Positions 11,881-23,565 of a DNA stretch of 64,000 nt are shown here, piece after piece (the stretch's first letter is position 1; every line of letters begins with the position of its first letter). The notes under the pieces are model-generated. The model searched no databases. It saw only the letters and a program-made list of their open reading frames with translations, and had not been told where the DNA came from. The translations under genes were made by a program, and so were the position numbers. Origin of the DNA: Druceiella hillmani (Eukaryota; Arthropoda; Insecta; Lepidoptera; Hepialidae); assembly GCA_039881145.1 (NCBI GenBank), contig JAYKKI010000063.1:12927001-12991000 (forward strand), in the 5' to 3' direction.

Positions 11881-12296
11881 CAATAAAACATGACAAATAC
11901 CTAAACCAGACCTACTTTCGCATTCAATGATTCCTGAGGAGGCGTTAACTTACACGGGGCAAGTTGTAAGGAGATTTATTATGTTCAAATGGATGTAAAT
12001 AATATTGTGTATTAAATTGTGAAACCAACTGAAAGATCTAATAATTTCACTGTTCTTAAAATTTTCATTCGAACCCTTTTTATCATTATTTTCGAGAATT
12101 TTCCAACATTTTTTGATAGTACCTTCATCGGACACAGTACAACTTTTTATGTTGGATAGTAAAAGAACAGATTCTCCGTAAATTGTTTGCACTAATTGTT
12201 TACTTGTTTTTAAATTTAATTTTGTCGGAAATTAGTAACAACACGATGCTCAAAGTTCTTCAAGTTCAAGTATTGATTATCGCATCTCATTATTTC

Positions 12297-12668
12297 CAAT
12301 AGTGAATTTCGTGCGATAATTTTAATAAGATAATAAATCAATCATTTCCAATTTTAATAAGATAAAAACTCATCATTGCCAATAGTGCATTTCGTGCGAT
12401 AATTTTAACAGGATAATAAATCAATCATTTCCAGTTTTAATAAGATAAAAACTCATCATTGCCAATAGTGAATTTCGTGCGATAATTTTAACAGAATAAT
12501 AAATCAATCATTTCCAGTTTTAATAACATAAAAACTCATCATTGCCAATAGTGAATTTCGTGCGATAATTTTAACAGGATAATAAATCAATCATTTCCAG
12601 TTTTAATAAGATAAAAACTCATCATTGCCAATAGTGAATTTCGTACCATAATTTAATAAGAATAATAA
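12297..12668. repeat. 83-bp tandem satellite, about 4.5 copies
   Basis: CAATAGTGAATTTCGTGCGA recurs at 12297, 12380, 12463, 12546 and 12629, exactly 83 bases apart. Copies differ by only a few substitutions, so the array is young. The unit also contains ATCAATCATTTCC and GATAAAAACTCATCATTG. Confidence 0.96.
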
Positions 12669-12840
12669 ACCAATCGTTATAATGAATCATGGTATTTATA
12701 AATATTAATAAGTGCTGCTATTAAATAGTTAATGCATACTTCGTTTAGTTTAAGTGTTATTAACATTATTGTATATACATAAACACGTACATTATTGTAC
12801 ATACCTACATAAAAATGTTATTAACAATCTTTGCTAACAG

Positions 12841-12959
12841 TCCACCTGAAGATGTAATACAACGAAACCTAGGTCGTGGTAAAGAACTTAAAGAAAGTAG
12901 AAATAATACTACATCACGTAGTCTCATTTAATTGTGAACAATGAATTTCAACAAAATTG
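12841..12959 (+). repeat. left arm of a ~115-bp inverted repeat pair
   Basis: The reverse complement of this block recurs at 15077-15197. Shared stretches include AAAGAACTTAAAGAAAGT and AATACTACATCACGTAGT. The two arms lie about 2.1 kb apart around a Tc1 relic. Confidence 0.85.
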
Positions 12960-13564
12960 ACGCCAAATATATGTTATTAACATATAAAATTCAGGAACTT
13001 ATTGGACGTCGCTTAAAAATTTTTTACAAGTATTTTCAGATCGAAGCTAGAAAAAAGGTAAAACTGATGTTTTGATAAAAGTTGATGAACTAATGTTTTT
13101 GATTCTTTATCCAATTGTTGCCCATATAAAATAGCTACCAATTAAATATTTTCGGCCCAAAAATGTTTCTTTTCTTTTTTTTATATATATGAGCATAATA
13201 TTTCAAACTTATGCTGATGTACATAAACGAGTCAACGGTTTAAAAGAAATTCTTCTTAAATACACATCATGATAAAGAGAAAACTCCATTTCGTAATATC
13301 ATACTATTGTCTAACAAATAGAAATTTACATAAAGTTTTAAATTCAAAACTCGTAATTTTATCTAATGTTTTATGCATTGTACTGTTTATGTATGTATTT
13401 ATATGAGTAACTATGGCAAATGCTCAAACAGAGGATGTTTTATTGTGCATGTACCTATATACATATGTTAGTACATGTGTAGTAAGACATGATCACAGTT
13501 CTTGACGAATATATTAGATTAGTATTCTGTTCGTTTATTACAATAAAACCTTGTCAAGATTCAC

Positions 13565-13627
13565 AAGTTATGTTTCTTAGATTTTCTAACACTTGACACG
13601 TGTTAGAAAATCTAAGAAACATAACTT
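13565..13627. repeat. perfect inverted repeat, 28-bp arms, 7-base loop
   Basis: Arms 13565-13592 and 13600-13627 are perfect reverse complements (AAGTTATGTTTCTTAG... and ...CTAAGAAACATAACTT) around TTGACAC. It is followed by two direct copies of AGAAGCAGTTCTTTAAAACA (13628-13675). Confidence 0.97.
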
Positions 13628-14028
13628 AGAAGCAGTTCTTTAAAACATATTAGAAGCAGTTCTTTAAAACAAATCAAACTCAATGTTTTATATAATTACT
13701 TATTGTCCTAAAATTGTATTGTATTAATACATTCCTTTGCAATAAAAAAAGGAATTTAAAATGTTTTTACAGCTGTAGAAATCTTGAAAAAGAGGTTTTT
13801 TTATGCATTCGAAAATATTTGTCTACGTATTCTAAAACACTGGCAGATAAGATGAAATATTCTAAATTTGAAAATTTTAAATTTATTTCTAAACATGCGA
13901 TTAAAATTAAAAGATTTGTTAGTGGTATGTGGTTAGATGTTGTGTTGTCTATTTAAAAATTACTATTTAAGTAACTTTAATCATTAATATTGTTTGTTTG
14001 CTTTTCGTGACAAATTTTATAAAGTTCT

Positions 14029-15007
14029 ATGGCTGACATGACAGTAATCGTTGGTAATATAGTGACTCTTCTTGAAAAAGGCTGCACTCAATTTTGTTTC
14101 GCAACGGTTTGGTGTAAATCATTCTATTATTCGGAGTACATGGAAAATATTTCAGTAGAACGATTCATTTAAATGAGGACAAAATTGGGAAGAAAACGGT
14201 GCACTGAACCCAGGGACAGCCGATATATTGTGAGCCAAACTTTTCAAATTCGGAAGTCTACCTACACAAACATTAAAAACAATCTCGAAGAAGTGAGAGA
14301 TGTAGGTGTTAGCTTATGAACTATTAGGAAGAGACTTCTAGAGATTGATATCCACAGCCTAGACTTGGAATTCCAAATTACTCCATGAGCACCATATTGT
14401 AAACTTGAGGTTTGCCCAAAATTGTGCGACATGAGTGGAGTAGGCTTTTATTTTCCGATGAAGCCAGAATGTCTTTATTTAATGAGAGACGCAATCGCAA
14501 AGTGCTCAAATGAACTGGAAAGCTTTAAGCAAACGTATGTTTCGAAGAGATGACGCCTTATAGCAGAAGCTCTTTCATGTTTTGAGCAGGCATAAATTCT
14601 GAAGATCGTACGGAGTTAATTTTTGTTGAAAATCGCTCTCTGAACACAACGATACATCAGGAAATCCTAATTCTTCATGCACAACCTGCACTAGCCGTTA
14701 CAGGAGCTACTGCTGGCTTCGTGAACGATAACGCTCGAGCGCATCGAGCGGCGAAGTATACGCTTACATGTCCGAGGTTGGGGTTCGCAGTTTAAATTGG
14801 CTAGCATGAAATCCCGGCCTTAGTCCTCTAGGATATTCTAAAACGGCGTGTTAGAGCTGTACATCCAGCCCCATGGAACATCCGAACGCTAAAAGTAGTT
14901 ATTACGTCCAAATGGGGGTATGTCTTCTAAGAAATTATTAAAAATCTTATCCAGGGCCTGCCACAAAGAATTACAGTGGTCATCTTAGCAAAAGGAGCTC
15001 TATACTA
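14029..15007 (+). pseudogene. Tc1-like transposase pseudogene
   Basis: Fragments of a Tc1-family DDE transposase appear in order across several frames: a helix-turn-helix stretch with TIRKRLLEID, then LFSDEARMSLF containing the first catalytic Asp, then VNDNARAHRAAKY with the second, then a C-terminal RITVVILAKGALY-like end. The region corresponding to the SPDLNPIE motif has lost its Glu in any readable frame. Stops and shifts are frequent, so it is dead. I could not define terminal inverted repeats. It sits between the inverted pair at 12841 and 15077. Confidence 0.75.
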
Positions 15008-15076
15008 ATTTTCATATTTTCTTTGGTAACTTTTGTTAAATATTACAAAAGTTATTACTTTGTTAAATCTACAAAG

Positions 15077-15197
15077 TTAATTTTGTAGAGATTCATTATT
15101 CATAATTAAAGCAAAACTACGTGATGTAGTATTATTTCCACTTTCTTTAAGTTCTTTACCATGACCTAGATTTCGTTGTATGACAACATCTTCAAGC
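15077..15197 (-). repeat. right arm of the ~115-bp inverted repeat pair
   Basis: Reverse complement of 12841-12959 with scattered substitutions and a few small indels. Confidence 0.85.
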
Positions 15198-15425
15198 TTA
15201 AAGACCTGCATCAGCAAATAATCTTTGCCTGTCCCTTTTGTTTTATTGAAACGAAGAATTTGGAAACAATAAAAAAAAACAAATAATGAAAGTCTAATTT
15301 ACAAACCAAAATTATTTACTCGTAGTAAATAATATTTGTTTCATTTTGTTATGTGAAATCAGATTACCTTATGCTTTTATTTGAATTAATCGATAAAACC
15401 GTAAGTGCTCATTTTTTTGCAAAGG

Positions 15426-15430
<5 letters not shown>

Positions 15431-15475
<45 letters not shown>

Positions 15476-15489
15476 CATATGTATATATA
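15431..15489. repeat. (TA)n microsatellite
   Basis: About 45 bases of pure TA followed by GTATATACATATGTATATA. Confidence 0.96.
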
Positions 15490-15922
15490 ACGATTTAACT
15501 CATAAAATAAAATAAATCCTTTTATAAACATTTTGGGTGTCGTCAAATTAATAAACAGACCTAACTTGTTAAAATGACGATAAAAATAATTTTTTGCGAA
15601 AATTTTTCATAGAGGCAAACTGAAAAAATCTCTTAGCTTAGTAAAAGATGTCATATTTCCTGTATATCAAATAAGCTTTATTTTTTTCTTTGAAATAAGC
15701 TGGATATATTATTAAGATAATTATTGTAAACCAACTTATAAGATGAATTGTTGAAAAATTAAGAAAAAATCAAATGGGGAGAAGGAAACATCGAAGAAAA
15801 ATAGCATTAAGATTATATTATAGACGATAACCCCACTTCAGTTAACTTAAAAGTACCACCAAAGTATTATACCAAATGTAATTAACATATACTATAAAAT
15901 TCAACCTTCCTCATCCCCACAG

Positions 15923-16116
15923 AATCCCAAACAATCGAAGACTTCGGAGCGGCATTACACCTGATGAGAGCAGATTTGGAGCACCTGCGCTCAGTCTTCA
16001 TGGCAGTGGAGAACGGCGACCTGGGCATGCTGAAGTCATTGGGCATCAAGGACTCCGAGCTGGGTGATGTGAAGTTCTTCCTCGAGAAGCTGGTGAACAC
16101 CGGTTTCCTCGATTGA
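15923..16116 (+). CDS. prohormone-4, C-terminal exon
   Basis: AA after the CCCCACAG acceptor completes the Glu codon left by the previous exon. The exon reads ESQTIEDFGAALHLMRADL, then EHLRSVFMAVENGDLGMLK, and ends LEKLVNTGFLD followed by TGA at 16114-16116. This matches the conserved C-terminus of insect prohormone-4, which ends at GFLD in the homologues I know. Codon usage is GC-rich at third positions against a very AT-rich background, consistent with real coding sequence. No poly(A) signal was assigned with confidence downstream. The next 111 bases remain open in the same frame (separate entry). Confidence 0.96.
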
Positions 16117-16230
16117 ATAATGCCCGAGTCTGCCTCTGACTACTATAACGTCGTCCGCATGAACCACGCTCCCCTTAACCCCTCCTTCTACAGCTATATT
16201 CCCTTCGACACCCATTACTATAAGAAGTAA
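16117..16230 (+). other. coding-like in-frame extension behind the prohormone-4 stop
   Basis: Directly after the TGA the same frame is open for 37 codons, up to TAA at 16228-16230. It begins with ATA ATG and reads MPESASDYYNVVRMNHA, then PLNPSFYSYIPFDTHYYKK. Thirty-six of the 37 codons end in C, T or G, and about three quarters end in G or C, although the DNA just beyond the TAA returns to high AT. This is what translated sequence looks like, not 3' UTR. It could be a stop-codon readthrough product, a separately initiated peptide (ATG at 16120), or a former C-terminus cut off by a recent TGA or an assembly error. The TGA is followed by A, not the leaky C. Confidence 0.6.
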
Positions 16231-19090
16231 TCTTCTTAAATTTCCCCTTTCCCAAAACCCTAATTTTGTTTAATATTACTCTTCTTCTTCGGTTTCATAA
16301 AAAAGCAATAATTGAACGCTCGGAAATGTTACTATCAGAAAAGTGGGAAAGAAACTTTTGGAGACACGGTGAAAAATTAATTAGCTTTCACAAAGTTTTT
16401 TTTTCTCCATTTATTTTTAATGCGAACTGGCAGGTGAAATTAGTAGTTTTCATATTTTAATAACTTTTTTTATATGGCAACGAAGTTTTATAAAATTTCC
16501 ATTTAGTCGGCCACATTTTTAAATGGAAATATTATAGAAATGATGTTGTTCTATTATTTTTAATGCTATAATAATTTTATTTCAGTTGTATTTATATTAT
16601 ATGAATTGTTTTAAATTATTTATTTAGTGTAGGTAATTGCAAATTAATTTAATGATTACTTTTTTTAAAAACATTTCCTAAACCGAATGCACATTGCTAA
16701 AACGGAAAGTTACTTAAAATGGAGTGATGCGTGCAAAGTCCAACAAGATCTCATATTCAAGATTATGGTTTTGTATAAACATACAAGACATCAATTAAAA
16801 CATACCATCAGCCCATTTTAAACAAACTTTATGAAAAGCGAGGGAGGATTTTAATCTGTACAGATTTAGATAGAAAAAAGATTTGATAATGGTATGCAAT
16901 TCATAAGATATATTTTTATATTAAATACTTTACTAGCCGATAAGATATTGACAAGAAGTAGAGATCCAAATTCAGCCAAAATCAGTGAATTATTCACGAA
17001 ACTTTTACTATGGATTATCCAAAAAAGAATAAAGAACTTTGTAGAATTTAGTTCTATTACTACGTATTACTATAAACCATAGAATTTTCTTGCAGCGCCA
17101 CAATTCGACTGCACTGAAATCATAAACTTTGCCCGAGAGAGAAAAGTATTGAGGTTTATGGCACAATTTGTTTGGAAAGTTCTCGCGTCGTCCCAAATTA
17201 AATTGTCAAATAAACTGTGACCATAAACTATAGAAATCAAGGTTCTGTATATTGTGTCGAGAATAAGCGAAAGGATAAAAATGGCGAAAATGTTACTTTA
17301 AACGTCACTCTTTAACCTTACTTCCCTTTTAGTTGAATATCCTAACTCAACCTTCAATAGAGGCGACTCGATAAATTTAAATGAATTATACGAAATTGTG
17401 TAGAAATTTTAGTGATCATTTTTCCGGTGACTAAAGTTGGATATTACTATTGAAGATGGAGAAAGTTTAAGTTTAGTGTTTGCACTAAACACATACGAAA
17501 CAGTATAATCTTGCTAATTTTCAATTATTTAAATTTATTTATCGGTAATAATTAATGACATATTTCAACAGGACTAATATCCGACTAACTTTGCCGGAAA
17601 AAATGAGATATAAAAACACATATCAACGATAAGTGAAACTTATACATATCATATATATATATAGGATTAAATAAAGTAAATCATATTTATATAGACATTA
17701 AAATTACAAAAGTAGCATAAGAAAAATATTTATACACAATATTATATAGTCATAACCTAAAATCAACCAATTTTGTAGCATTTAGAATGTTAAAAAATAT
17801 TATTATATTGTGTATTTAGGAATACCAAGTATGCCACAATTTTACACTCAGTGTTTAATAATTGGAAACATAAATCTTATTATTAAGTAGTCAATAATAC
17901 TGGCACCTTCAGTTTTCAACAAAAGAAAAAATAAATGAAATATTTGAAAGTGTACTTAGAACGCGTTACGCTATTTGACACCTGACAATGATTGTTAAAA
18001 GAAACGCCAAAGCAATTTTAAAAAAAGAACACGGCGCATATACAGATATTAGCTGGTTATACACAAAGTTACGGTGGACCGGGCTCATAGGTAACGTAAT
18101 GAAAAATTCGATTATATTATCATGACACGTGAAACTTTCTACCGCATTTTACTTCGAAGGCTGGATCAATATTCAACTAAATAGTTGTTCAAATTATATT
18201 ACAAAAAGTCTCTAAAATAGGATTCGACAAACTCTTCAAAACATGTTATTTAAATTTGTCATGTAAAATTGCAAATGTAGGTAGATGAAAACAGTGACGA
18301 TCCTACCTGGCTACTTCTTTCATTATCACGATTTGCATACTACACGTAATTTACTAATCAGTACTTTCATTAATTAAATACATCGCTATCTAAATGTAAA
18401 ATTAGATTACGTAGGAGAGACAAATGTAGGAATAAAAATTAATTTAGCTAATGTTATTATAAAAGCTTTCGCATTACAAATGCGTTTGATGTTAACTTTT
18501 ATGTTAATTATTATTTTGGTTATGGCGGCCCTTACAAGTCTGAGGGCCAACTGAAAGTTAAATGTACCTGCTAATTAATCATGAAATTCGACTAAAAATT
18601 ATATCTGAACTTTCAGTTTGTATTTGTTAATTGCAAATTTTTTAATACTTATCATTTAAAATTACATTAAATCGTAAGACAATTATTGTATTACTGTGTG
18701 ATTTATTTATATAAAATATATTTAATAGTGATGTGATGAAGTTATTAAATAACACGTTTTGGTCAAAATATCAAATATACATATCATTAGAATTAAATAG
18801 ATAATTTGATGTCACATTTTAAATGAATATTTAACATAAACTAGTTTTAGTATATAAAGATATATTCATTACATATCATTTTAATTCAATTTTAATCTAC
18901 ACTGTAAATGGCTATGTGAAATAAAATAAAACTCTTATTCACTCTTCTTATTTATTAATTTTTAATTTTCTCTCCAGAAAACGTATTATAGGCTACGAGC
19001 TAAAACTATAGGTTTTTGGAATATCATTTATATCTCTATATATTATTTCATTCGATGAAACTACTAATAGAAGCAGTTTCGACAAAATTT
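16231..19090. other. intergenic, no gene recognised
   Basis: AT-rich sequence probably containing the prohormone-4 3' UTR. Open frames such as 16266-16460 lack coding bias or recognisable motifs. A short TA run is at 17650-17662. Confidence 0.6.
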
Positions 19091-19106
19091 TGACAGTTTA
19101 CTTTTT

Positions 19107-19212
19107 ACACATATAACGTAAAAAACACATGACAGCAGTAGTAGGCGCCATTTTTCACTTTTGACACATATAGCATATAAAACAGCTGACAGCTGTAATT
19201 GGCGCCATTTTT
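19107..19212. repeat. 57-bp tandem duplication
   Basis: ACACATATAACGTAAAAAAC through GGCGCCATTTTT (19107-19155) is repeated at 19164-19212 with about eight substitutions. Confidence 0.85.
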
Positions 19213-19344
19213 GTTTGTTTTCGTGCAAGCGTACACTTCTTGTCTTATTATATCATGTTCATCTCTCTCTGTGTTGTTAGCTAAGTACCTATTTTCAGTC
19301 CTTGTTGCGATATATTCGTTACATTCAGACGTTGCAACGTTTCG

Positions 19345-19425
19345 TACGTTGCATGAAAACGTTAAATTTAATCTTGACATTTTACTCTCATCGCGCCCAA
19401 AGAAGTTTCACTTCAAAAATAATTG
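19345..19425 (+). repeat. dispersed GCGCCYAAAGAAGT-type repeat, copy 1
   Basis: The block ATTTTACTCTCATCGCGCC with AAAGAAGTTTCACTTCA is shared, diverged, with 51640-51722 (+) and 61311-61350 (-). It carries no coding sequence, and its ends are not defined. Confidence 0.65.
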
Positions 19426-19604
19426 TTATTGTTTCAAGAAATATTTATTACCTCCTCTTGATCAAAAATGAGAATATGGTATGTTGAGGAGTTCACAAGT
19501 GGGTTAATTATCCAGTACCAGTCACAATTGGGTTAATTATATAATATTTCAGAGAAAAACTGGCCTAAGGCTTTTGATAAATGTCGCAAATGAATTTGTT
19601 GTCG

Positions 19605-19802
19605 CTATGATGTGTTGGGTTGATCACAAGGGCATACGGCCTTTAACGGCGCAACGAAGCGCAATAACCCGAGTTCGATTCCCGGCTGATGGTCGATCGG
19701 GGTTAGACTGATATTCTAGTTGGCTGTCAGAGGTTGCTCTCGAAGCAATAAGTCCGCCATACATATCAATTGTGTACATTAAAGTACGTAAATAAATAAT
19801 TT
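19605..19802 (+). mobile_element. tRNA-derived SINE, tail type B
   Basis: The head has TGTGTTGGGTTGATCACAAG and B box GAGTTCGATTCC. The tail has GCAATAAGTCCGCCATA, ATCAATTGTGTACATTAAAG and an AAATAAATAA end. The tail differs from the copies at 6417 and 22511 but matches the copy at 37243. Confidence 0.85.
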
Positions 19803-21030
19803 AATGACCGACTTTATAACTTCATCCGGTGAACATGAAGTAGTCTCCAAAAAAAGATTGAAAATTGGAAACTGATCAAATGGTATTTAGGCCTATTTTC
19901 TCCTATGTAGTATATATGTTTGTATCTTACCCCTCTAAAACCAAATTCAATTCATTTAGTTTGATAGAAATATCTACAAGTATACCTATATTTGCAATTA
20001 TATCGGATTAACTGACGGAAACTTGGTATTTTACACATTTTTTTTTAAATATAGGTAGTGATACGAATTTGAAGTGGATCAACTTTTCTGACATTCCTAA
20101 AATTTAAATTTTATTTATGCAATTTCAGGATCATCTTACAACAATTTACCAACTACCGTCCCGTGCAAGTATATTTTTATTGATAATAAAAAATTTAATA
20201 TTTACATCTTAAAAAATTAGGATCAGTAATAAAGGACACTTGCAACACGTCTGTGTTTAATAGACCAGTAAACATTTTTGAAACCTTTTATTTACCTATA
20301 AGTAAGTAAATTATCTAATAATGAAAATAAATAATCAACCTGTACGTTAGTAACCTATACCATGCGTCCTTAAAGTATAGTCGGTCAAAGAAAGGAAATT
20401 TGATCCAAAACGCACTATTCGTCGAAAGTACTAAAACCTCAGGTATCCAGCACAGGAAATCTTAGAAATCCTAGTACAATTGATAAACGCGTGATAGTAC
20501 TATCCACACCCGCAACAAAATTTATAGGTGCAACCTCGATCGTGTAGTAATTAAGACAAGGTTCTTTACAGTAATGAGATTCATAAAGACATATTCCATG
20601 TTTCTTTACACACAAAAGTGACAAATTATTATGTTGTTATACAATTTATATTAAACTAATTTTTCCCCGTATATTCGCTCTCATGGTATTAGAAAAAAGG
20701 AAATAACGATTTTTTTCAAAGTTACTTAGCAACATATTTACTTGCAAACAATGAAATTCATTTACATGACGATTCATAATTTTTTCAATGGACTAAATTA
20801 TTTTGAAAACTTCACGAAAAAACAACTTAAAAATAATAAGAAAAACTGTTAATTTTGCAAATAATCGGTGTAGTTGGTTAAAAATCGGTAAAAAGACATT
20901 AAACTGCAGGAAATCGAGAATGTACGTTAAAAAAATCGGTATGAAAACATACTAATTGGACTACGAAAAAACACAGTTTTTAATTTTTACCATAGCCGCC
21001 ATGTCAAAAACTCACTTCTGGGGCTTTCAA
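19803..21030. other. intergenic, no gene recognised
   Basis: AT-rich, many homopolymer runs. The open frame at 20439-20624 (-) has no recognisable motif. Confidence 0.55.
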
Positions 21031-21034
21031 GCAC

Positions 21035-22135
21035 TCGACATATATTAGCACTCGACATATATGCGCTACATTCTGAATTGTTAGTAGTGTCTAAAATTCG
21101 AGACGTTTCACATCTCTCACTTTTTACATATTTCGTTGAATTTTATATGCGCTACATTCTGAATTATTAGTAGTGTAAAAAATTGAGACGTTTTGCATCA
21201 CACAGTTTTTACATATATTGTTGAGTTTCATATGCGCTAGATTCTGAATTATCAGTAGTGTAAAAAAATTGGGAGTTTTCGCGTCCCATGGACTTTACAT
21301 ATTGTTGAATTTAAATGCGCTGCACTCTGAATTATTAGTGTCGAAAAATCGAGACGTTTCGCATTACGCACTTTTTACATATATTGTTGAGTTTCATATG
21401 CGCTACATTCTAAATTGTTAGTGTCGAAAAATCGAGACGTTTCGCATCACGCGGACTTTACATATATTATCTAGTTTCATATGCGCTATATTCTGAATTA
21501 TCAGTAATGTAGATAAATCGGAACGTTTCGCGTCCCGCGAACTTAAGATATATTGTTGAGTTTCATTTTCGCTACGTCCTGAATAATCAGTTGTGTCGAA
21601 AAATCGGAACTTTTCACGTCCCGCGGACTTGACATATTGTTGAATTTTATATGCGTTACATTCTGAATTGTTAGTAGTATCGAAAAATCGGGACGTTTCG
21701 CGTCCTACGAACTTAACATATATTGTTGAGTTTCATATTACTACTACTTCTGAACTGTCAGTTGTGTAGAAAAATCGGGACGTTCCTCGTCCCATCGACT
21801 AGAGACAGATTGTTAAGTTTCATAGACGCTACATTCTGAAATATCAGTAGTGTAGAAAAATCCGGACGTTTCGCGTACCACAGAATAGACACAGATTGTT
21901 GAGTTTTACATCCGCTGCATTCCGAATTGTCAGTAGTGACGAAAAATCGGTACGTTTTATATCACGTGAATTTGACATGTATTGTTGAATTTCATATATG
22001 CTATATTCTAAATTGTTAATAGTGTCAAAAAATTGGAACATACCGCGTTCCGTGGACTTGACACATATTGTTGAATTTTATATGTGCTTTATTCTGAATA
22101 TTCAATAGTGTCGAAAAATCGAAACGTTTCCTTTC
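21035..22135. repeat. ~85-bp tandem satellite, about 13 copies
   Basis: ATGCGCTACATTCTGAATT-type blocks recur at about 21061, 21147, 21232, 21315, 21398 and 21481, and on to about 22081 with period 83-86. Each unit also contains AAATCGRGACGTTTCGC and ACATATATTGTTGAGTTTC. Copies are appreciably diverged and become more so towards the right, so the array is older than the 83-bp array at 12.3 kb, to which it is unrelated. Confidence 0.95.
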
Positions 22136-22510
22136 CCGTATAGAGCTCATGCGAAACTAATCATGACACTCGTAAAAATCGAGATACCTGGCAATACTAG
22201 TACTAGGTTAGGTAGTGTTAGTATACATATTCGCAATTAATGTTTTTTGCTATTCAAAACATCCCTACTACATGCGCCAACATAAAAGATAAGTCAAAAT
22301 TATTATCTTTTTCTTTCTCTCTTTTTAAATGTGAGGCTTTGGAATAATGTCTTATACTTAGTTGGTAAATTGGAAAGATATATATTATAATATTTTATTT
22401 TAAGGATTTACTTTGCTAAGAGCTCGATTGTAAATTAAGCAACAATTCACAGCAAAAAAAAGGTACTATATATAATCTATAGTGTATTTACGAATGGTAT
22501 TACAGTCGAG

Positions 22511-22696
22511 ATGTCGTCACCGTGGTTGATCGCAAGACATACGGCCGTTGAGTGCGCGGTGCATCGCGAGGCCCCCTTTTTTCCCGGCCGCTCATCAGCA
22601 GGACTGGAGAAGTCCAACCTTTCAAGGCTCTGGCAACCATTTTCCATATGAGATCTTCTTCATGTGGACACACACGACAACGACAATAACAATTAG
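22511..22696 (+). mobile_element. tRNA-derived SINE, tail type A, with target duplication
   Basis: Flanked by AGTCGAG at 22504-22510 and 22697-22703, which fixes its ends. The head is shorter than in other copies and the B box is degraded (a run of C and T). The tail AGGCTCTGGCAACCAT and CATATGAGATCTTCTTC matches the copy at 6417. Confidence 0.88.
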
Positions 22697-22842
22697 AGTC
22701 GAGTAAAAAATCAGCCAAAATTCGTCGTTGAGAATGTGAATACGTGACCGCCATCTATCACTTTTATAAATTTTTTTAAAATTATTGGCACTTACATCAA
22801 ACGATATATTCTAATTTCATTTAAATCAATATTATTTCTGTT

Positions 22843-22915
22843 GTTTAATGTATCTAATTGATACATATGGCGGACTTAGTGCTACAAGAGCAATTCCTCA
22901 CAGCCAACCAATGTT
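22843..22915 (-). mobile_element. 5'-truncated SINE tail, type B
   Basis: The reverse complement reads TTGGTTGGCTGTGAGG, then TTGCTCTTGTAGCA, then CTAAGTCCGCCATATG and ATCAATTAGATACATTAAA, which is the 3' half of the type B SINE. The tRNA-like head is absent, as expected for an incomplete retroposition. Confidence 0.8.
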
Positions 22916-23249
22916 AATAACCTTTTTAAAAACATTGCATTGTTAACAGCCATCTATTTCGAATTAATTATTGTACCAAAAAAAGTAGATGTAACGAATT
23001 CCTTCCAAATTCAAAAAATGAAAATATCACCATATTTTCCTTATGAAAATGCCTATATAATGGATCTTTTTATCAGATAATATTATTCATGCTCATAATA
23101 CTAGAGAGGCAAGTTCTTTTTTAATGAGCAACAATTTAGTAGTTCTTCGCCTTGCAGTATTCTTCGTGAAGGGTCATAGAAAGACCAGGGTTACTAAAGA
23201 ACTGTTCGCTGACGGAGAAAGTTTTCAAAACTTGCACCCGGAACAAAAT

Positions 23250-23565
23250 ACTTGCGTAATAATTTCTAATATTTGCGTAATAAGTATTCGTAATAATTTC
23301 TAATACTTGCGTAATAAGTATTCGTAACAATTTCTAATACTTGCGTAATAAGTATTCGTAACAATTTCTAATACTTGCGTAATAAGTATTCGTAACAATT
23401 TCTAATACTTGCGTAATAAGTATTCGTAACAATGTCTAATACTTGCGTAATAAGTATTCGTAATAATTTCTAATACTTGCGTAATAAGTATTCGTAACAA
23501 TTTCTAATACTTGCGTAATAAGTATTCGTAACAATGTCTAATACTTGCGTAATAAGTATTTATAT
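23250..23565. repeat. 34-bp minisatellite with a palindromic core
   Basis: About eight to nine near-identical units of 34 bases. Each contains AATACTT-GCGTAAT-AAGTATT, whose outer 7-mers are complementary, so every unit can form a small hairpin. Unit variation is mostly CAATTT versus CAATGT and TAATTT. One terminal unit is interrupted by TTATATTCG. Confidence 0.95.

Noticed and set aside
22500..22754. 84-codon - strand frame and the similar 108-codon frame at 6356-6682
   Set aside because: Both are reverse translations across SINE copies; the similarity between them comes from the repeat.
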